From: an uncultured Pseudomonadota bacterium
GTDB taxonomy: Bacteria > Pseudomonadota > Gammaproteobacteria > Ga0077536
Assembly (NCBI GenBank): GCA_902557415.1
Contig: CACEAA010000011.1
Span: 1 to 43,648 of the forward strand
Direction of reading: 5' to 3'
Length of the DNA: 43,648 nucleotides
Below the pieces are notes generated by a model that searched no databases, had not been told where the DNA came from, and saw only the letters and a list, made by a program, of their open reading frames with translations. Of the stretch, positions 8,137 through 16,580 are shown one piece after another; position 1 is the first letter of the stretch, and each line of letters starts with the position of its first letter. The position numbers and the translations under genes were made by a program.

Positions 8137-8742
8137 TTAGCGAGGAGGACAGTTTCCCAGTTTGGGCTGACAGACAGATAAATAAGACAGGTAACCGAGC
8201 CAGAATTTTCGTGATTCCATGTCGACGGGTGCTCCATCGTCGGTGGAAAAAGGTTCTGTCCGCCAACTCTTTCGTAGAATATAAAAATTTTCTTTTCCTG
8301 AAATAGCGCGAATGATACTAAACTCTCCAAGACCGTTCTGAGTGCTAGCGCCGCAAAAAACCATGAGGCCAAGAGTTGGATATTGATGCGAAACACCGCT
8401 GAGCGCTATCGGCTTAATATCAAAATCTGCGCATGATCTTGATAAATGATCTACCACTCGGGTTATCATCTCGTCGAGGTCGGCATCGGGTACGTTCAGC
8501 AATTGCTGGACCGACAATAATTCCTTCCAGTCTTTTTCGGTAGATCCGTTAGGGGCATATTCCGTAGTAGAAAGGTTGTCCACTCTATCTGTGAAGATCT
8601 GCTGCCAGCCGTCCGGTTCAATGAACAGTAGCCTCTCAGCATCATCTTGAAGTATTTCTTGAGATGAAACATTTATAGTTGTCACTGTCGTGAAAATTAT
8701 CAGTAGTGAGTTGATTATTTTGAACATACAGTCGGCACCCAT
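8137..8742 (-). CDS. Predicted exported protein of unknown function
   Basis: I do not recognise this 201-residue protein. It starts with a probable Sec signal peptide (FKIINSLLIIFTTVTTINVSS, cleavage near SSQE), so it should act in the periplasm or at the cell surface. The mature part has four cysteines (SCADFD, FCGAST, SVCQPKLGNCPP) that could form disulfides, and a mix of acidic N-terminal and beta-rich C-terminal sequence. ATG 8742 has AGAGA just upstream; an in-frame ATG at 8727 would shorten the signal peptide n-region and is an equal alternative. It converges with the beta-barrel gene, sharing the terminator region. No operon partner is evident. Confidence 0.6.
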   Translation of the reverse strand: MGADCMFKIINSLLIIFTTVTTINVSSQEILQDDAERLLFIEPDGWQQIFTDRVDNLSTTEYAPNGSTEKDWKELLSVQQLLNVPDADLDEMITRVVDHLSRSCADFDIKPIALSGVSHQYPTLGLMVFCGASTQNGLGEFSIIRAISGKENFYILRKSWRTEPFSTDDGAPVDMESRKFWLGYLSYLSVCQPKLGNCPPR

Positions 8743-8972
8743 GATTTCTCTGTTCCGCTAAAAGCTGCAGTATAACTGGGAAATCGGCAGTCCTCCATCG
8801 TTTGGATAAGCTTTATCTTTCTTCAATTAAAAATAAATTGGAACATCTACTACCGTATCTGGTAACTTTATACCTTAAAGATAGTTTCGCAATCGGAGTT
8901 GAGTCGAAATTTAGAGAATGCTGCGGGATTAAAACTTACCATTAAATATTACGATTTTAAGGAGAGAATAAT

Positions 8973-9905
8973 ATGGCTCTTGATCAAACAACAGACGCCT
9001 TGCTACAGAATATAGCGGCCCAAGGTGGTCCGGCACTGCATGAAATGCCGGTAGATACTTGTAGGGATGTTTTTTTACAACTGGTGAGAAGTTTAGGGGG
9101 CGAGGTCATTCCAATTCACGATAGTAGCGATAGAACTATTCCTGGGCCAGATGGTGATATTCCAGTGCGTGTTTACACCCCACGTGATGTGGGAGGAGAA
9201 AAGCTACCAGTACTCGTCGTGTATCACGGAGGCGGCTGGGTGATCGGTGACTTGGAGACCCATGACAATCAATGTCGGTATCTTTCAAATGAGGCAGATA
9301 TGATTGTTGTTGCGGTGGATTATAGGCTGGCACCCGAGCATAAATTTCCAGCAGGTGTTAATGACTGTATCAATGCAACCGAATGGGTGATTGCTAACGC
9401 AGAAACTCTGGGAGGTGACCCGTCTAAGGTCGCTGTCACAGGTGACAGCGCAGGGGGCAACATGGCCGCGGTAGTGGCTCAGCAACTGAAAGGAAAAATC
9501 AGATTTCAGTTACTTGTGTATCCAGCTACAGATTTCTCTGAAACTGTCTATCCATCAAGAGAAGAGTTTGGAGGCGGTGAATACTTTCTCTCTATGGAAG
9601 ATATGGCTTGGTTTGGCGGTTTGTTAGTAAATGAGCCTAGTGATTTACTTGGAGAAACTGCATCCGTCATGGCGAGGAAAGATTTAAGTGGTCTAGCACC
9701 AGCCTTAACAATCACAGCCGGTTACGATCCTCTTAGAGATGAAGGTAAGGCGTATGCCGATAGACTTCGTGAGGCGGGCGTTCCGTCAGAATACAAGTGC
9801 TTTGACGGGACTATTCATGGTTTCACTCTTTTCCCTGGAGCATTGGAGGCAGGTAAAGAAGGACTTTCGCTTATGGTCCGTAGCTTAAAAGCTGCGGTAG
9901 CCTAA
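8973..9905 (+). CDS. HSL-family alpha/beta hydrolase (esterase/lipase)
   Basis: A 310-residue cytoplasmic carboxylesterase of the hormone-sensitive-lipase family. The oxyanion-hole motif HGGGW is at 85-89, the nucleophile elbow GDSAG at 157-161 (Ser159), and the remaining triad members fit Asp252 (AGYDPLRDEG) and His282 (IHGF). Family members hydrolyse short acyl esters and, in some cases, lactones. AAGGAG precedes the ATG. A perfect 11-bp hairpin terminator follows. Its position downstream of a BVMO suggests, as inference only, that it could open the ester or lactone made by that enzyme. Confidence 0.93.
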   Translation: MALDQTTDALLQNIAAQGGPALHEMPVDTCRDVFLQLVRSLGGEVIPIHDSSDRTIPGPDGDIPVRVYTPRDVGGEKLPVLVVYHGGGWVIGDLETHDNQCRYLSNEADMIVVAVDYRLAPEHKFPAGVNDCINATEWVIANAETLGGDPSKVAVTGDSAGGNMAAVVAQQLKGKIRFQLLVYPATDFSETVYPSREEFGGGEYFLSMEDMAWFGGLLVNEPSDLLGETASVMARKDLSGLAPALTITAGYDPLRDEGKAYADRLREAGVPSEYKCFDGTIHGFTLFPGALEAGKEGLSLMVRSLKAAVA

Positions 9906-9914
9906 CGCGGTTAG

Positions 9915-9961
9915 GAAAGCGCATGTGGCTGAAAAATCTCATGCGCTTTCACTAGTTTTTT
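9915..9961 (+). terminator. Rho-independent terminator after the HSL esterase
   Basis: GAAAGCGCATG (9915-9925) and CATGCGCTTTC (9940-9950) form a perfect 11-bp stem with a 14-nt loop, followed after ACTAG by a run of T into 9961. It lies 10 nt past the stop codon at 9905 and just upstream of the nitroreductase ribosome-binding site, so it probably limits read-through to the next gene. Confidence 0.75.
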
Positions 9962-9976
9962 TAGACGGAGGGGAGT

Positions 9977-10627
9977 ATGTCGAATAAAATTGACATTAAA
10001 GAGTCTGATGCTTTGTTAAAGACTACCCGGTCAGTGCGGCTCAGATTGGATTTTGAAAAAGTAGTACCTGATGAGGTCATAAAAGACTGTATCACTGTGG
10101 CCTTGCAGGCGCCTTCGCAAACTAATACACAACAATGGCATTTTGTCGTGGTTACGGACCGTGGACTCAGAGAGAGATTAGGTGATATTTATCGTGACAC
10201 GTTTGATAAGTATTGGGCTGAGTCTGCTGAAAAGTCTGATGGCAGTATTGAAAATTACTCGGGTGGAGATCAGCGGATGATTGACTCGGCGCTTTATTTA
10301 AGAGATAACTTTCATAAGGCGCCGGCGCATGTCCTTTTCTGCGCCACCGGTAATTTGCCTGATATGCCTCTCTTTGAACAAGCGTCAGCGTATGGTTCGA
10401 TTATGCCTGCAGCTTGGTCTTTTATGCTGGCAGCTAGGTCACGAGGATTGGGAACCTGCTGGACATCTGTCCATCTTAAAGAATCTCAGAAAGTTGCAGA
10501 TGTTTTAAATCTTCCGGATAACTTAACTCAGGCCGTGCTGATGCCAGTGGCTTATTATTCTGGTTCGGGCTTTCGCGAAGCATCTCGTTTGCCGCTTGAT
10601 GAGGTTTTACATTGGAACGGCTGGTAG
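9977..10627 (+). CDS. Nitroreductase family protein
   Basis: A 216-residue FMN-dependent, NAD(P)H-using oxidoreductase of the nitroreductase fold. Visible blocks are the N-terminal TTRSVRLRLDF (FMN phosphate contact), the APSQTNTQQWHFVVVTD block at about 51-67, and the C-terminal GSIMPAAWSFMLAARSRGLGTCW with the flavin-contacting helix and turn, then PVAYYSG. These enzymes reduce nitro groups, quinones or enones, and the physiological substrate is often unknown. A strong purine-rich ribosome-binding site (GGAGGGGAG) sits just before the ATG. It is separated from the esterase by a terminator and converges with the next hydrolase gene. Confidence 0.9.
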   Translation: MSNKIDIKESDALLKTTRSVRLRLDFEKVVPDEVIKDCITVALQAPSQTNTQQWHFVVVTDRGLRERLGDIYRDTFDKYWAESAEKSDGSIENYSGGDQRMIDSALYLRDNFHKAPAHVLFCATGNLPDMPLFEQASAYGSIMPAAWSFMLAARSRGLGTCWTSVHLKESQKVADVLNLPDNLTQAVLMPVAYYSGSGFREASRLPLDEVLHWNGW

Positions 10628-10642
10628 GTTTGGGAGAGTAGT

Positions 10643-11362
10643 TTAAGCGTCAGCACCTAAAATAATTTTCTCTGCCAATAAAGTAGGATTTGTAAAACAT
10701 ACCTCGTGACTGCCCGGCAATTGAATAAGCCGGAAAAATCCTAGTTTCTCTGACAGTCGAGGATGCCAGTTCATGGCGTGTGGGAAACATGTATCCTCCG
10801 TTGCGTTGATGTAAGTCTTGCCGATCGTCATCTCCGAGGGATCCTTGGAGAGCGAGATTTTATCCTCAAAGGTTTTTAATGGGTGTGAGTTGAGACTCTC
10901 GTAGGTGCTCGAAGCGATCTCGTGCGTCGCGTCATTGATAAACCGTTCTCGCCAAACAGGGTAGGGCAACAGTACTGAGCCATCAGGCTTTAGAGTTTGT
11001 TCCCATAAGGTCAGAAATTCAGGTGGAACTAAGTCATTGAGCGATTCGCCGTTTAATGGAACAAACGCATTCCAGTAAATTAATCGCTGAATTAAGCGAG
11101 GTACGCGATCAGCAACCGCAGTGATGACCATCCCAGCATAGCTGTGGCCAACTAGAACGAAGTCCGATAAGTCTTCCTTATCGATAAATGTTAGAAGAGA
11201 GATTATCGCCTCTTCTAATCCCGTCGACTTATCATCATTTTTTCCATTACCCTTTAGCGTTGGCAGGAAGACCCTGTGACCAAAGCTCCTGATATGCTCT
11301 GCTACTGGCTCCAGATGATTGCCTGAGTGCCAAGCGCCATGTACCAATACGAAGGTTGTCAA
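10643..11362 (-). CDS. Alpha/beta hydrolase (EstC/SABP2-like esterase)
   Basis: A 239-residue cytoplasmic hydrolase. The N-terminus FVLVHGAWHSGNHLEPVAEHI is typical of the esterase/hydroxynitrile-lyase-like branch, the nucleophile elbow is GHSYAG (Ser74), and the C-terminal PGSHEVCFTNP carries the catalytic His. The start is a TTG preceded by AAGGA at about 7 nt. It converges with the nitroreductase and is divergent from fusA across a 347-nt gap. The substrate is probably a small ester; nothing in the context fixes it. Confidence 0.85.
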   Translation of the reverse strand: MTTFVLVHGAWHSGNHLEPVAEHIRSFGHRVFLPTLKGNGKNDDKSTGLEEAIISLLTFIDKEDLSDFVLVGHSYAGMVITAVADRVPRLIQRLIYWNAFVPLNGESLNDLVPPEFLTLWEQTLKPDGSVLLPYPVWRERFINDATHEIASSTYESLNSHPLKTFEDKISLSKDPSEMTIGKTYINATEDTCFPHAMNWHPRLSEKLGFFRLIQLPGSHEVCFTNPTLLAEKIILGADA

Positions 11363-11461
11363 AAGCGTTTCCTTTTATTTCCCGTCTAAATATACCTAAT
11401 GCTGGTGTCGCGCTATTATAGAGAGATTACGTATTAAGCGCACCGTTCAAGTGATCAAGTT

Positions 11462-11489
11462 TTGTAAGAAAAAGTCTGGAAACTATAAT
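11462..11489 (+). promoter_or_regulatory. Candidate sigma70 promoter of fusA
   Basis: TTGTAA (11462-11467), a 16-nt spacer and a consensus TATAAT (11484-11489). Transcription would start near 11496, giving a 5' leader of a little over 200 nt before the fusA ATG. A second TATAAT at 11570-11575 lacks a recognisable -35. Confidence 0.5.
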
Positions 11490-11599
11490 AATACTAAAAA
11501 ATTAGCCTTAATTTTCACAAATCAGCTATTTATATCAAATGAAGGCTATAAAAATACTTATTTTGGCCATATAATCTCGCCGATTCTAGGTTAATGAGT

Positions 11600-11640
11600 G
11601 CGTATCCGTGTTTTGATACAAAGATACGCTCGGGATTTTT
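11600..11640 (+). promoter_or_regulatory. Terminator-like hairpin in the fusA leader (possible attenuator)
   Basis: GCGTATC (11600-11606) pairs with GATACGC (11623-11629), and an inner TTTG (11612-11615) pairs with CAAA (11619-11622) around ATA. This gives an 11-bp stem with a 5-nt bulge, followed by TCGGGA and five T (11636-11640). The upstream gene points the other way, so the hairpin cannot be that gene's ordinary terminator on this strand. It lies inside the predicted fusA leader, about 70 nt before the start codon. Confidence 0.4.
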
Positions 11641-11709
11641 CCAACAATATTTAAAGTAATTACTCCATTTGTGAGAGCAAACAGTAATGCATCTTTATAG
11701 AGGCTTGAA

Positions 11710-13794
11710 ATGACAGATCTTACGCTTTATCGAAACATTGGGATTTTTGCACACGTTGACGCGGGTAAGACCACTACTACCGAACGGTTTCTTAAACTTA
11801 CTGGGAAAATACATAAGATTGGTGAGGTTCATGATGGTGCTGCGACTACTGATTTTATGGATCAAGAGCAAGAGCGAGGGATTACCATTCAGTCCGCGGC
11901 TACGACCTGTTTTTGGAATGACCATCGATTTAATATCATCGACACGCCCGGACATGTGGATTTTACGATCGAGGTTTACCGGTCGCTTAAAGTGCTAGAT
12001 GGCGGTGTTGGTGTTTTTTGCGGCTCGGGAGGTGTTGAGCCTCAATCGGAGACCAATTGGAGATATGCCAATGATTCAGGTGTAGCGCGTATCATTTATG
12101 TAAACAAATTAGATAGGACTGGAGCTGATTTTTACCGTGTCGTTGATCAGGTGGAAAAAGTTTTGGGCGCGCGCCCAGTTGTAATGGTTCTTCCTATAGG
12201 TATAGAAGACGATTTCTCAGGGGTGGTAGATCTTTTGACGCGCAAGGCTTGGGTTTGGGATGAATCCGGTGATCCAACGAAATATAGTATTTCAGACGTG
12301 CCTGAAGACATGATCGATCAAGTGGAGGAGTATCGGGAGAAACTTGTTGAGGCCGCAGTTGAAATGGATGATGAAGCTATGGAGCAGTATCTGGAAGGTG
12401 AGGAGCCTAGCATAGAAACTCTTAAAGCGTGTTTAAGAAAAGGTACTATCGATTTAAGTTTTTTCCCAACTTATTGTGGCTCATCTTTTAAAAATAAAGG
12501 CGTGCAACTAATTTTAGATGCTGTAATCGATTATCTTCCGAATCCAACCGAGGTACCCCCGCAACCTGAGGTTAATTTAGAGGGAGAAGAAACGGGTGAG
12601 TTGGCATTAGTTGATCCTGAGAAGCCTTTGCGTGCTTTGGCGTTTAAGATCATGGATGATCGTTACGGCGCATTAACCTTCATCAGAATTTATTCGGGTA
12701 TGATCGCGAAGGGTTCAACCGTGCTTAATAGCTTTACGGGTAAGACTGAGCGCATTGGGCGTATAGTAGAAATGCACGCAGATTCGAGGAATGATGTTGA
12801 TTCTGCACAAGCGGGAGATATTGTCGCTGTACTTGGAATGAAAAACGTCCAAACAGGTCATACCCTGTGTGATCAGGATGAACCCGCCACCTTAGAGCCA
12901 ATGGTGTTCCCAGATCCTGTGATTTCGATCGCAATAGCGCCGCTGGACAAGGCCGGAGCAGAAAAACTCGGTATAGCTCTTGGCAAGATGATTGCAGAAG
13001 ATCCGTCTTTTAGGGTCGAAACTGATCAAGAAAGTGGCGAGACCATTATTAAGGGTATGGGTGAGCTCCATTTAGATATTAAGGTGGATATCTTAAAAAG
13101 GACGCATGGTTGTGAAGTAGAGGTCGGTAAGCCTCAGGTAGCATATCGTGAGACGATTACGCAGCGGACTGAGGATGTCTATACTCATAAGAAACAAACT
13201 GGTGGTGCTGGTCAGTTTGCTAAAATTGATTATGTAATAGAGCCTGGCGAGGTAGGTACAGGCTTTTTGTTTGAGTCGAAGGTTACTGGTGGAAACGTTC
13301 CGCGAGAATTTTGGCCTGCAGTACAAAAAGGATTTGAATTAAGCACAGCGGAAGGGGTGTTAGCTGGATATCCTATGCAAGATATTAAGGTGACATTGAT
13401 GGACGGGGCGTTCCATGCCGTTGACTCTTCGGCAGTAGCTTTTGAGACAGCTGCTCGGGCAGCTTACAGGCAGACCTTACCCAAGGCTAGCCCTCAATTA
13501 CTAGAACCAGTAATGAACATTGACGTTTTTACCCCAGACGACCATGTGGGTGACGTGATTGGAGACCTTAATCGTCGTCGAGGCATGATTAAGGCTCAAG
13601 AAGCTGGGGTCTCGGGAGTAAGGATAAAGTCTGCTGCCCCACTTAGCGAAATGTTTGGTTATATTGGTGATCTACGTACTATGACGTCGGGACGAGGTCA
13701 GTTCTCGATGGAGTTTTCACACTACGCGCCTTGTCCCAATAATATTGCTGAGGATGTAATAAAGGCGGCGGCAGAGCTGAAAGATTCTCAGTAA
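11710..13794 (+). CDS. fusA: Translation elongation factor G, EF-G2-type paralogue
   Basis: A ribosomal translocase GTPase of 694 residues, full length. G motifs are AHVDAGKT (14-21), RGITI (56-60), DTPGH (78-82) and NKLD (132-135). The later domains are intact through GMGELHLDI and the C-terminal [20 protein letters not shown]. The sequence details [20 protein letters not shown] and SAATTCFW resemble, from memory, the second EF-G (FusA2 type) of many gammaproteobacteria rather than the str-operon copy. It is not flanked by rpsL, rpsG or tuf, which agrees. Paralogues of this group have been linked to alternative translocation or recycling roles. The long leader with a hairpin suggests regulated expression. 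It converges with pepN, 34 bp apart. Confidence 0.9.
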   Translation: MTDLTLYRNIGIFAHVDAGKTTTTERFLKLTGKIHKIGEVHDGAATTDFMDQEQERGITIQSAATTCFWNDHRFNIIDTPGHVDFTIEVYRSLKVLDGGVGVFCGSGGVEPQSETNWRYANDSGVARIIYVNKLDRTGADFYRVVDQVEKVLGARPVVMVLPIGIEDDFSGVVDLLTRKAWVWDESGDPTKYSISDVPEDMIDQVEEYREKLVEAAVEMDDEAMEQYLEGEEPSIETLKACLRKGTIDLSFFPTYCGSSFKNKGVQLILDAVIDYLPNPTEVPPQPEVNLEGEETGELALVDPEKPLRALAFKIMDDRYGALTFIRIYSGMIAKGSTVLNSFTGKTERIGRIVEMHADSRNDVDSAQAGDIVAVLGMKNVQTGHTLCDQDEPATLEPMVFPDPVISIAIAPLDKAGAEKLGIALGKMIAEDPSFRVETDQESGETIIKGMGELHLDIKVDILKRTHGCEVEVGKPQVAYRETITQRTEDVYTHKKQTGGAGQFAKIDYVIEPGEVGTGFLFESKVTGGNVPREFWPAVQKGFELSTAEGVLAGYPMQDIKVTLMDGAFHAVDSSAVAFETAARAAYRQTLPKASPQLLEPVMNIDVFTPDDHVGDVIGDLNRRRGMIKAQEAGVSGVRIKSAAPLSEMFGYIGDLRTMTSGRGQFSMEFSHYAPCPNNIAEDVIKAAAELKDSQ

Positions 13795-13828
13795 CATTTT
13801 GAAGTTGGCGGTGAAAACGTGAGATTTC

Positions 13829-16453
13829 TCAAGAAAGGGCTCGCGCTACGACTTCAGTGGTGTCTTTCGACAAGTTTGTAGTGGCTTTTATTGCGAGCAG
13901 AGCCTCCTTAGCATGTGACTGATGTTGCTCACTAAATTGTCTCCAACGATCGAATGCTCGCGCAAGTCTCGCGGCGATCTGACTATTAAGTGGATCTATC
14001 GCGCAGATTTGTTCAGCTGCGAAGCGATAACCGCTGCCGTCGGCGGCATTAAAATGTGCGTGATTTCCTTGACAGAAGGCACCTATCAGCGACCGAACGC
14101 GATTTGGGTTTTTTATATCAAAGTCTGGATGTTTCATAAGTTCTCGCACGTTAGTGAGGGTGTTAGGCAGAGTAGCGGTCGCTTGAACCGAAAACCATTT
14201 GTCGACCACAAGTTGCTCACTTTTCCATTTGTCATAAAACCATTCCAGAGCGACATGTCTTTGTGGAGAATCGGTATTAGCTAGTGCGCTAAGCGCAGCC
14301 ATGCAGTCAGTCATATTATTTGAATTTTTTAGTTGGTTCAGACAGAGGTTTTGTACCTCCGGCTTTTGTAATTCCATCATGTAACTTAGTGATATATTTC
14401 GCAAGCTTCGAGCGCCCGCCGAGCCAGCACTAGGGTCATAGGTATCTCTATTCTCGTTAGTCATATAAACTTCAGCAAACAAATCCTCTAGGGTGCAAGC
14501 AATTTGTGTTCTGAGACCAGTGCGTGCAAGTAGTATGGACTCAGGATCGACGGTTTCCATTTGTTCAGCGAGATACGATGCACTTGGCAGAGTCAGTATC
14601 TCTGCGGCGAAAGCTGACTCAGTTCGAGGCATTTCTAGTGCCATTCTGCTGGCGTTAATAACACCTTGGCCATAGTCTGGGAGTCGCTTTTGTTGAAATG
14701 CTGTAATAGCGTCTAAGATAGTTCCTACTGCTAGTTTCTGTGAGGCCTCCCACCGATTAAATAGATTTACATCATGAGCTGCTAGAAGCGCCAAATTGGA
14801 TTCGCTGTAGTTGTATTTTAATATGACAGGCGCCGAAAAATCGCGTAAAAGAGATGGGATTGGCGGTTTATCGACACCTTTAAAAGTAATACTTTGTCGT
14901 GTGTCGCGTAAAGAGAATACTTCCTCACATTCTTCCGAAGAGAGCGGAATTTCTTCGCCGTCTTGATTTAGCAAGCCGAGTTTAATGGGGATGTGCAGTG
15001 GTGAATTATTGCTCCCTTGACCTTCATTCAAGCTCTCCTGAATAAACGTTAAAGTGTATTCACTCGAATCCTTGTTGTATTGACTTTCCACGGTCACTGT
15101 TGGAGTACCTGCTTGATGGTACCAGCGAGAAAATTGTATTAGGTCAAAACTATTGGCGTCGGACATGGCTGATACAAAGTCTTCGGTTCTAACCGCCTGG
15201 CCGTCATGACGCTCGAAGTAGAGATCCATTCCTTTACGGAAACCAGATTCTCCTACCAAGGTGTGTATCATTCTCACTAATTCAGCGCCTTTATTATAAA
15301 CGGTAGCTGTATAGAAGTTGCTGATCTCCATATAAGCTGTGGGGCGCACAGGGTGTGCCATTGGGCCAGCGTCTTCAGGAAATTGCGCGCTCCTGAGAAT
15401 TCTAACTTCCTGTATCCTTTGTACAGCTTTATTATACCTATCTTCACCGTACCGCTGGTCTCGGAAGACTGTCAGGCCCTCTTTTAGACTGAGTTGGAAC
15501 CAGTCTCGACAAGTAACTCGATTTCCTGTCCAGTTATGGAAATATTCATGCGCAATTACTCTATCGATCATCATGAAGTCATAGTCGGTAGCAGTATCGG
15601 ATCGTGCCAATACGTATTTTGTATTGAAGATATTTAAGCCTTTATTTTCCATCGCGCCCATATTGAAATCACTTACAGCGACAATCATGTAGCGTGTGAG
15701 GTCTAATTCAAGGCCGAATACTTCTTCATCCCAGCGGATGGCTGACTTAAGCGCTTCCATAGCAAAATCGCATTGATCAAGTTTACCGGGCTCCACATAA
15801 AATGCGAGGGTAACCTGTTTACCAGAAAATGTTTCGATATGATCCTCGAGCTTATCTAGTTTGGCTGCCACTAAGGCAAATAGATAGCTAGGCTTAGGAA
15901 ATGGATCTACCCAACGAACCCAGTGTTTTCCATCATCTCGCTTTCCTTCCTCTTCAAGGTTTCCGTTTGATAGGAGAATTGGGTAATCCACTTGATCGGC
16001 TATGATTGTTACGCGGTAGCGACTCATCACGTCGGGCCTGTCTACAAAAAATGTGATCCTCCTGAATCCTTCCGCCTCGCATTGTGTAAAAAAACCATCT
16101 TTAGACGCGTAGAGACCTTCGAGGCGAGTATTGCCTTGAGGTCTAATCCGAACAATAGTCTCCAAGACGAAGGTTTGAGGAGGACTCTCAATGATTAGAT
16201 ATTCTTCAGTGCATAAAAATTTGTCGTTAGACAGAGGTTGATCGTCCAGCGAAACAGAGATCAATTCAAGTTCTATGCCATCTAACTTAAGGGGCTGATT
16301 TTTGGTGATTTTTTCATTACGTGAAATATTTAAACGAGATTTTATTTGTGTATAGGATGAAAATATTTCTACTTCGAGATTAATTTCTTCGACAAGGTAA
16401 GCAGGTGGAGTGTAGTCTTTTAGATATATTGTGTCGGGTACTTTATTCTTCAT
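13829..16453 (-). CDS. pepN: Aminopeptidase N (M1 metallopeptidase)
   Basis: An 874-residue cytoplasmic zinc aminopeptidase that removes N-terminal residues from peptides. The substrate-binding GAMEN motif is at 266-270 and the zinc site HEYFH at 302-306, with the third ligand Glu at 325 in LKEGL; the spacing matches Escherichia coli PepN. The C-terminal half is the helical DUF3458-type region normal for PepN, and the length is as expected. There is no signal peptide. Only a weak GGA lies before the ATG. It converges with fusA. Confidence 0.96.
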   Translation of the reverse strand: MKNKVPDTIYLKDYTPPAYLVEEINLEVEIFSSYTQIKSRLNISRNEKITKNQPLKLDGIELELISVSLDDQPLSNDKFLCTEEYLIIESPPQTFVLETIVRIRPQGNTRLEGLYASKDGFFTQCEAEGFRRITFFVDRPDVMSRYRVTIIADQVDYPILLSNGNLEEEGKRDDGKHWVRWVDPFPKPSYLFALVAAKLDKLEDHIETFSGKQVTLAFYVEPGKLDQCDFAMEALKSAIRWDEEVFGLELDLTRYMIVAVSDFNMGAMENKGLNIFNTKYVLARSDTATDYDFMMIDRVIAHEYFHNWTGNRVTCRDWFQLSLKEGLTVFRDQRYGEDRYNKAVQRIQEVRILRSAQFPEDAGPMAHPVRPTAYMEISNFYTATVYNKGAELVRMIHTLVGESGFRKGMDLYFERHDGQAVRTEDFVSAMSDANSFDLIQFSRWYHQAGTPTVTVESQYNKDSSEYTLTFIQESLNEGQGSNNSPLHIPIKLGLLNQDGEEIPLSSEECEEVFSLRDTRQSITFKGVDKPPIPSLLRDFSAPVILKYNYSESNLALLAAHDVNLFNRWEASQKLAVGTILDAITAFQQKRLPDYGQGVINASRMALEMPRTESAFAAEILTLPSASYLAEQMETVDPESILLARTGLRTQIACTLEDLFAEVYMTNENRDTYDPSAGSAGARSLRNISLSYMMELQKPEVQNLCLNQLKNSNNMTDCMAALSALANTDSPQRHVALEWFYDKWKSEQLVVDKWFSVQATATLPNTLTNVRELMKHPDFDIKNPNRVRSLIGAFCQGNHAHFNAADGSGYRFAAEQICAIDPLNSQIAARLARAFDRWRQFSEQHQSHAKEALLAIKATTNLSKDTTEVVARALS

Positions 16454-16580
16454 AATTCCGTCATCGTTTATTTACTGTATCGATTGTGATTATTATACCC
16501 GCGAGCCATGTTCTTTTTCGATAAATTAATGTTCGGATTTTCTGGGTTACGGGTTGGATATTAAGTGGGAGGATTAGTCA

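Larger units (their letters stand above)
11363..11709. other. Long fusA leader and divergent promoter region
   Basis: A 347-nt gap with no supported gene. On the plus strand it holds a candidate sigma70 promoter and a terminator-like hairpin, listed separately, both upstream of fusA. It must also hold the promoter for the minus-strand hydrolase. The rest is AT-rich with no ORF that looks coding. Confidence 0.6.

Noticed and set aside
8851-8874. TACC, GGTA and TACC spaced exactly 10 bp apart upstream of the HSL esterase.
   Set aside because: Four-base matches are too short to separate from chance and no flanking symmetry extends them.
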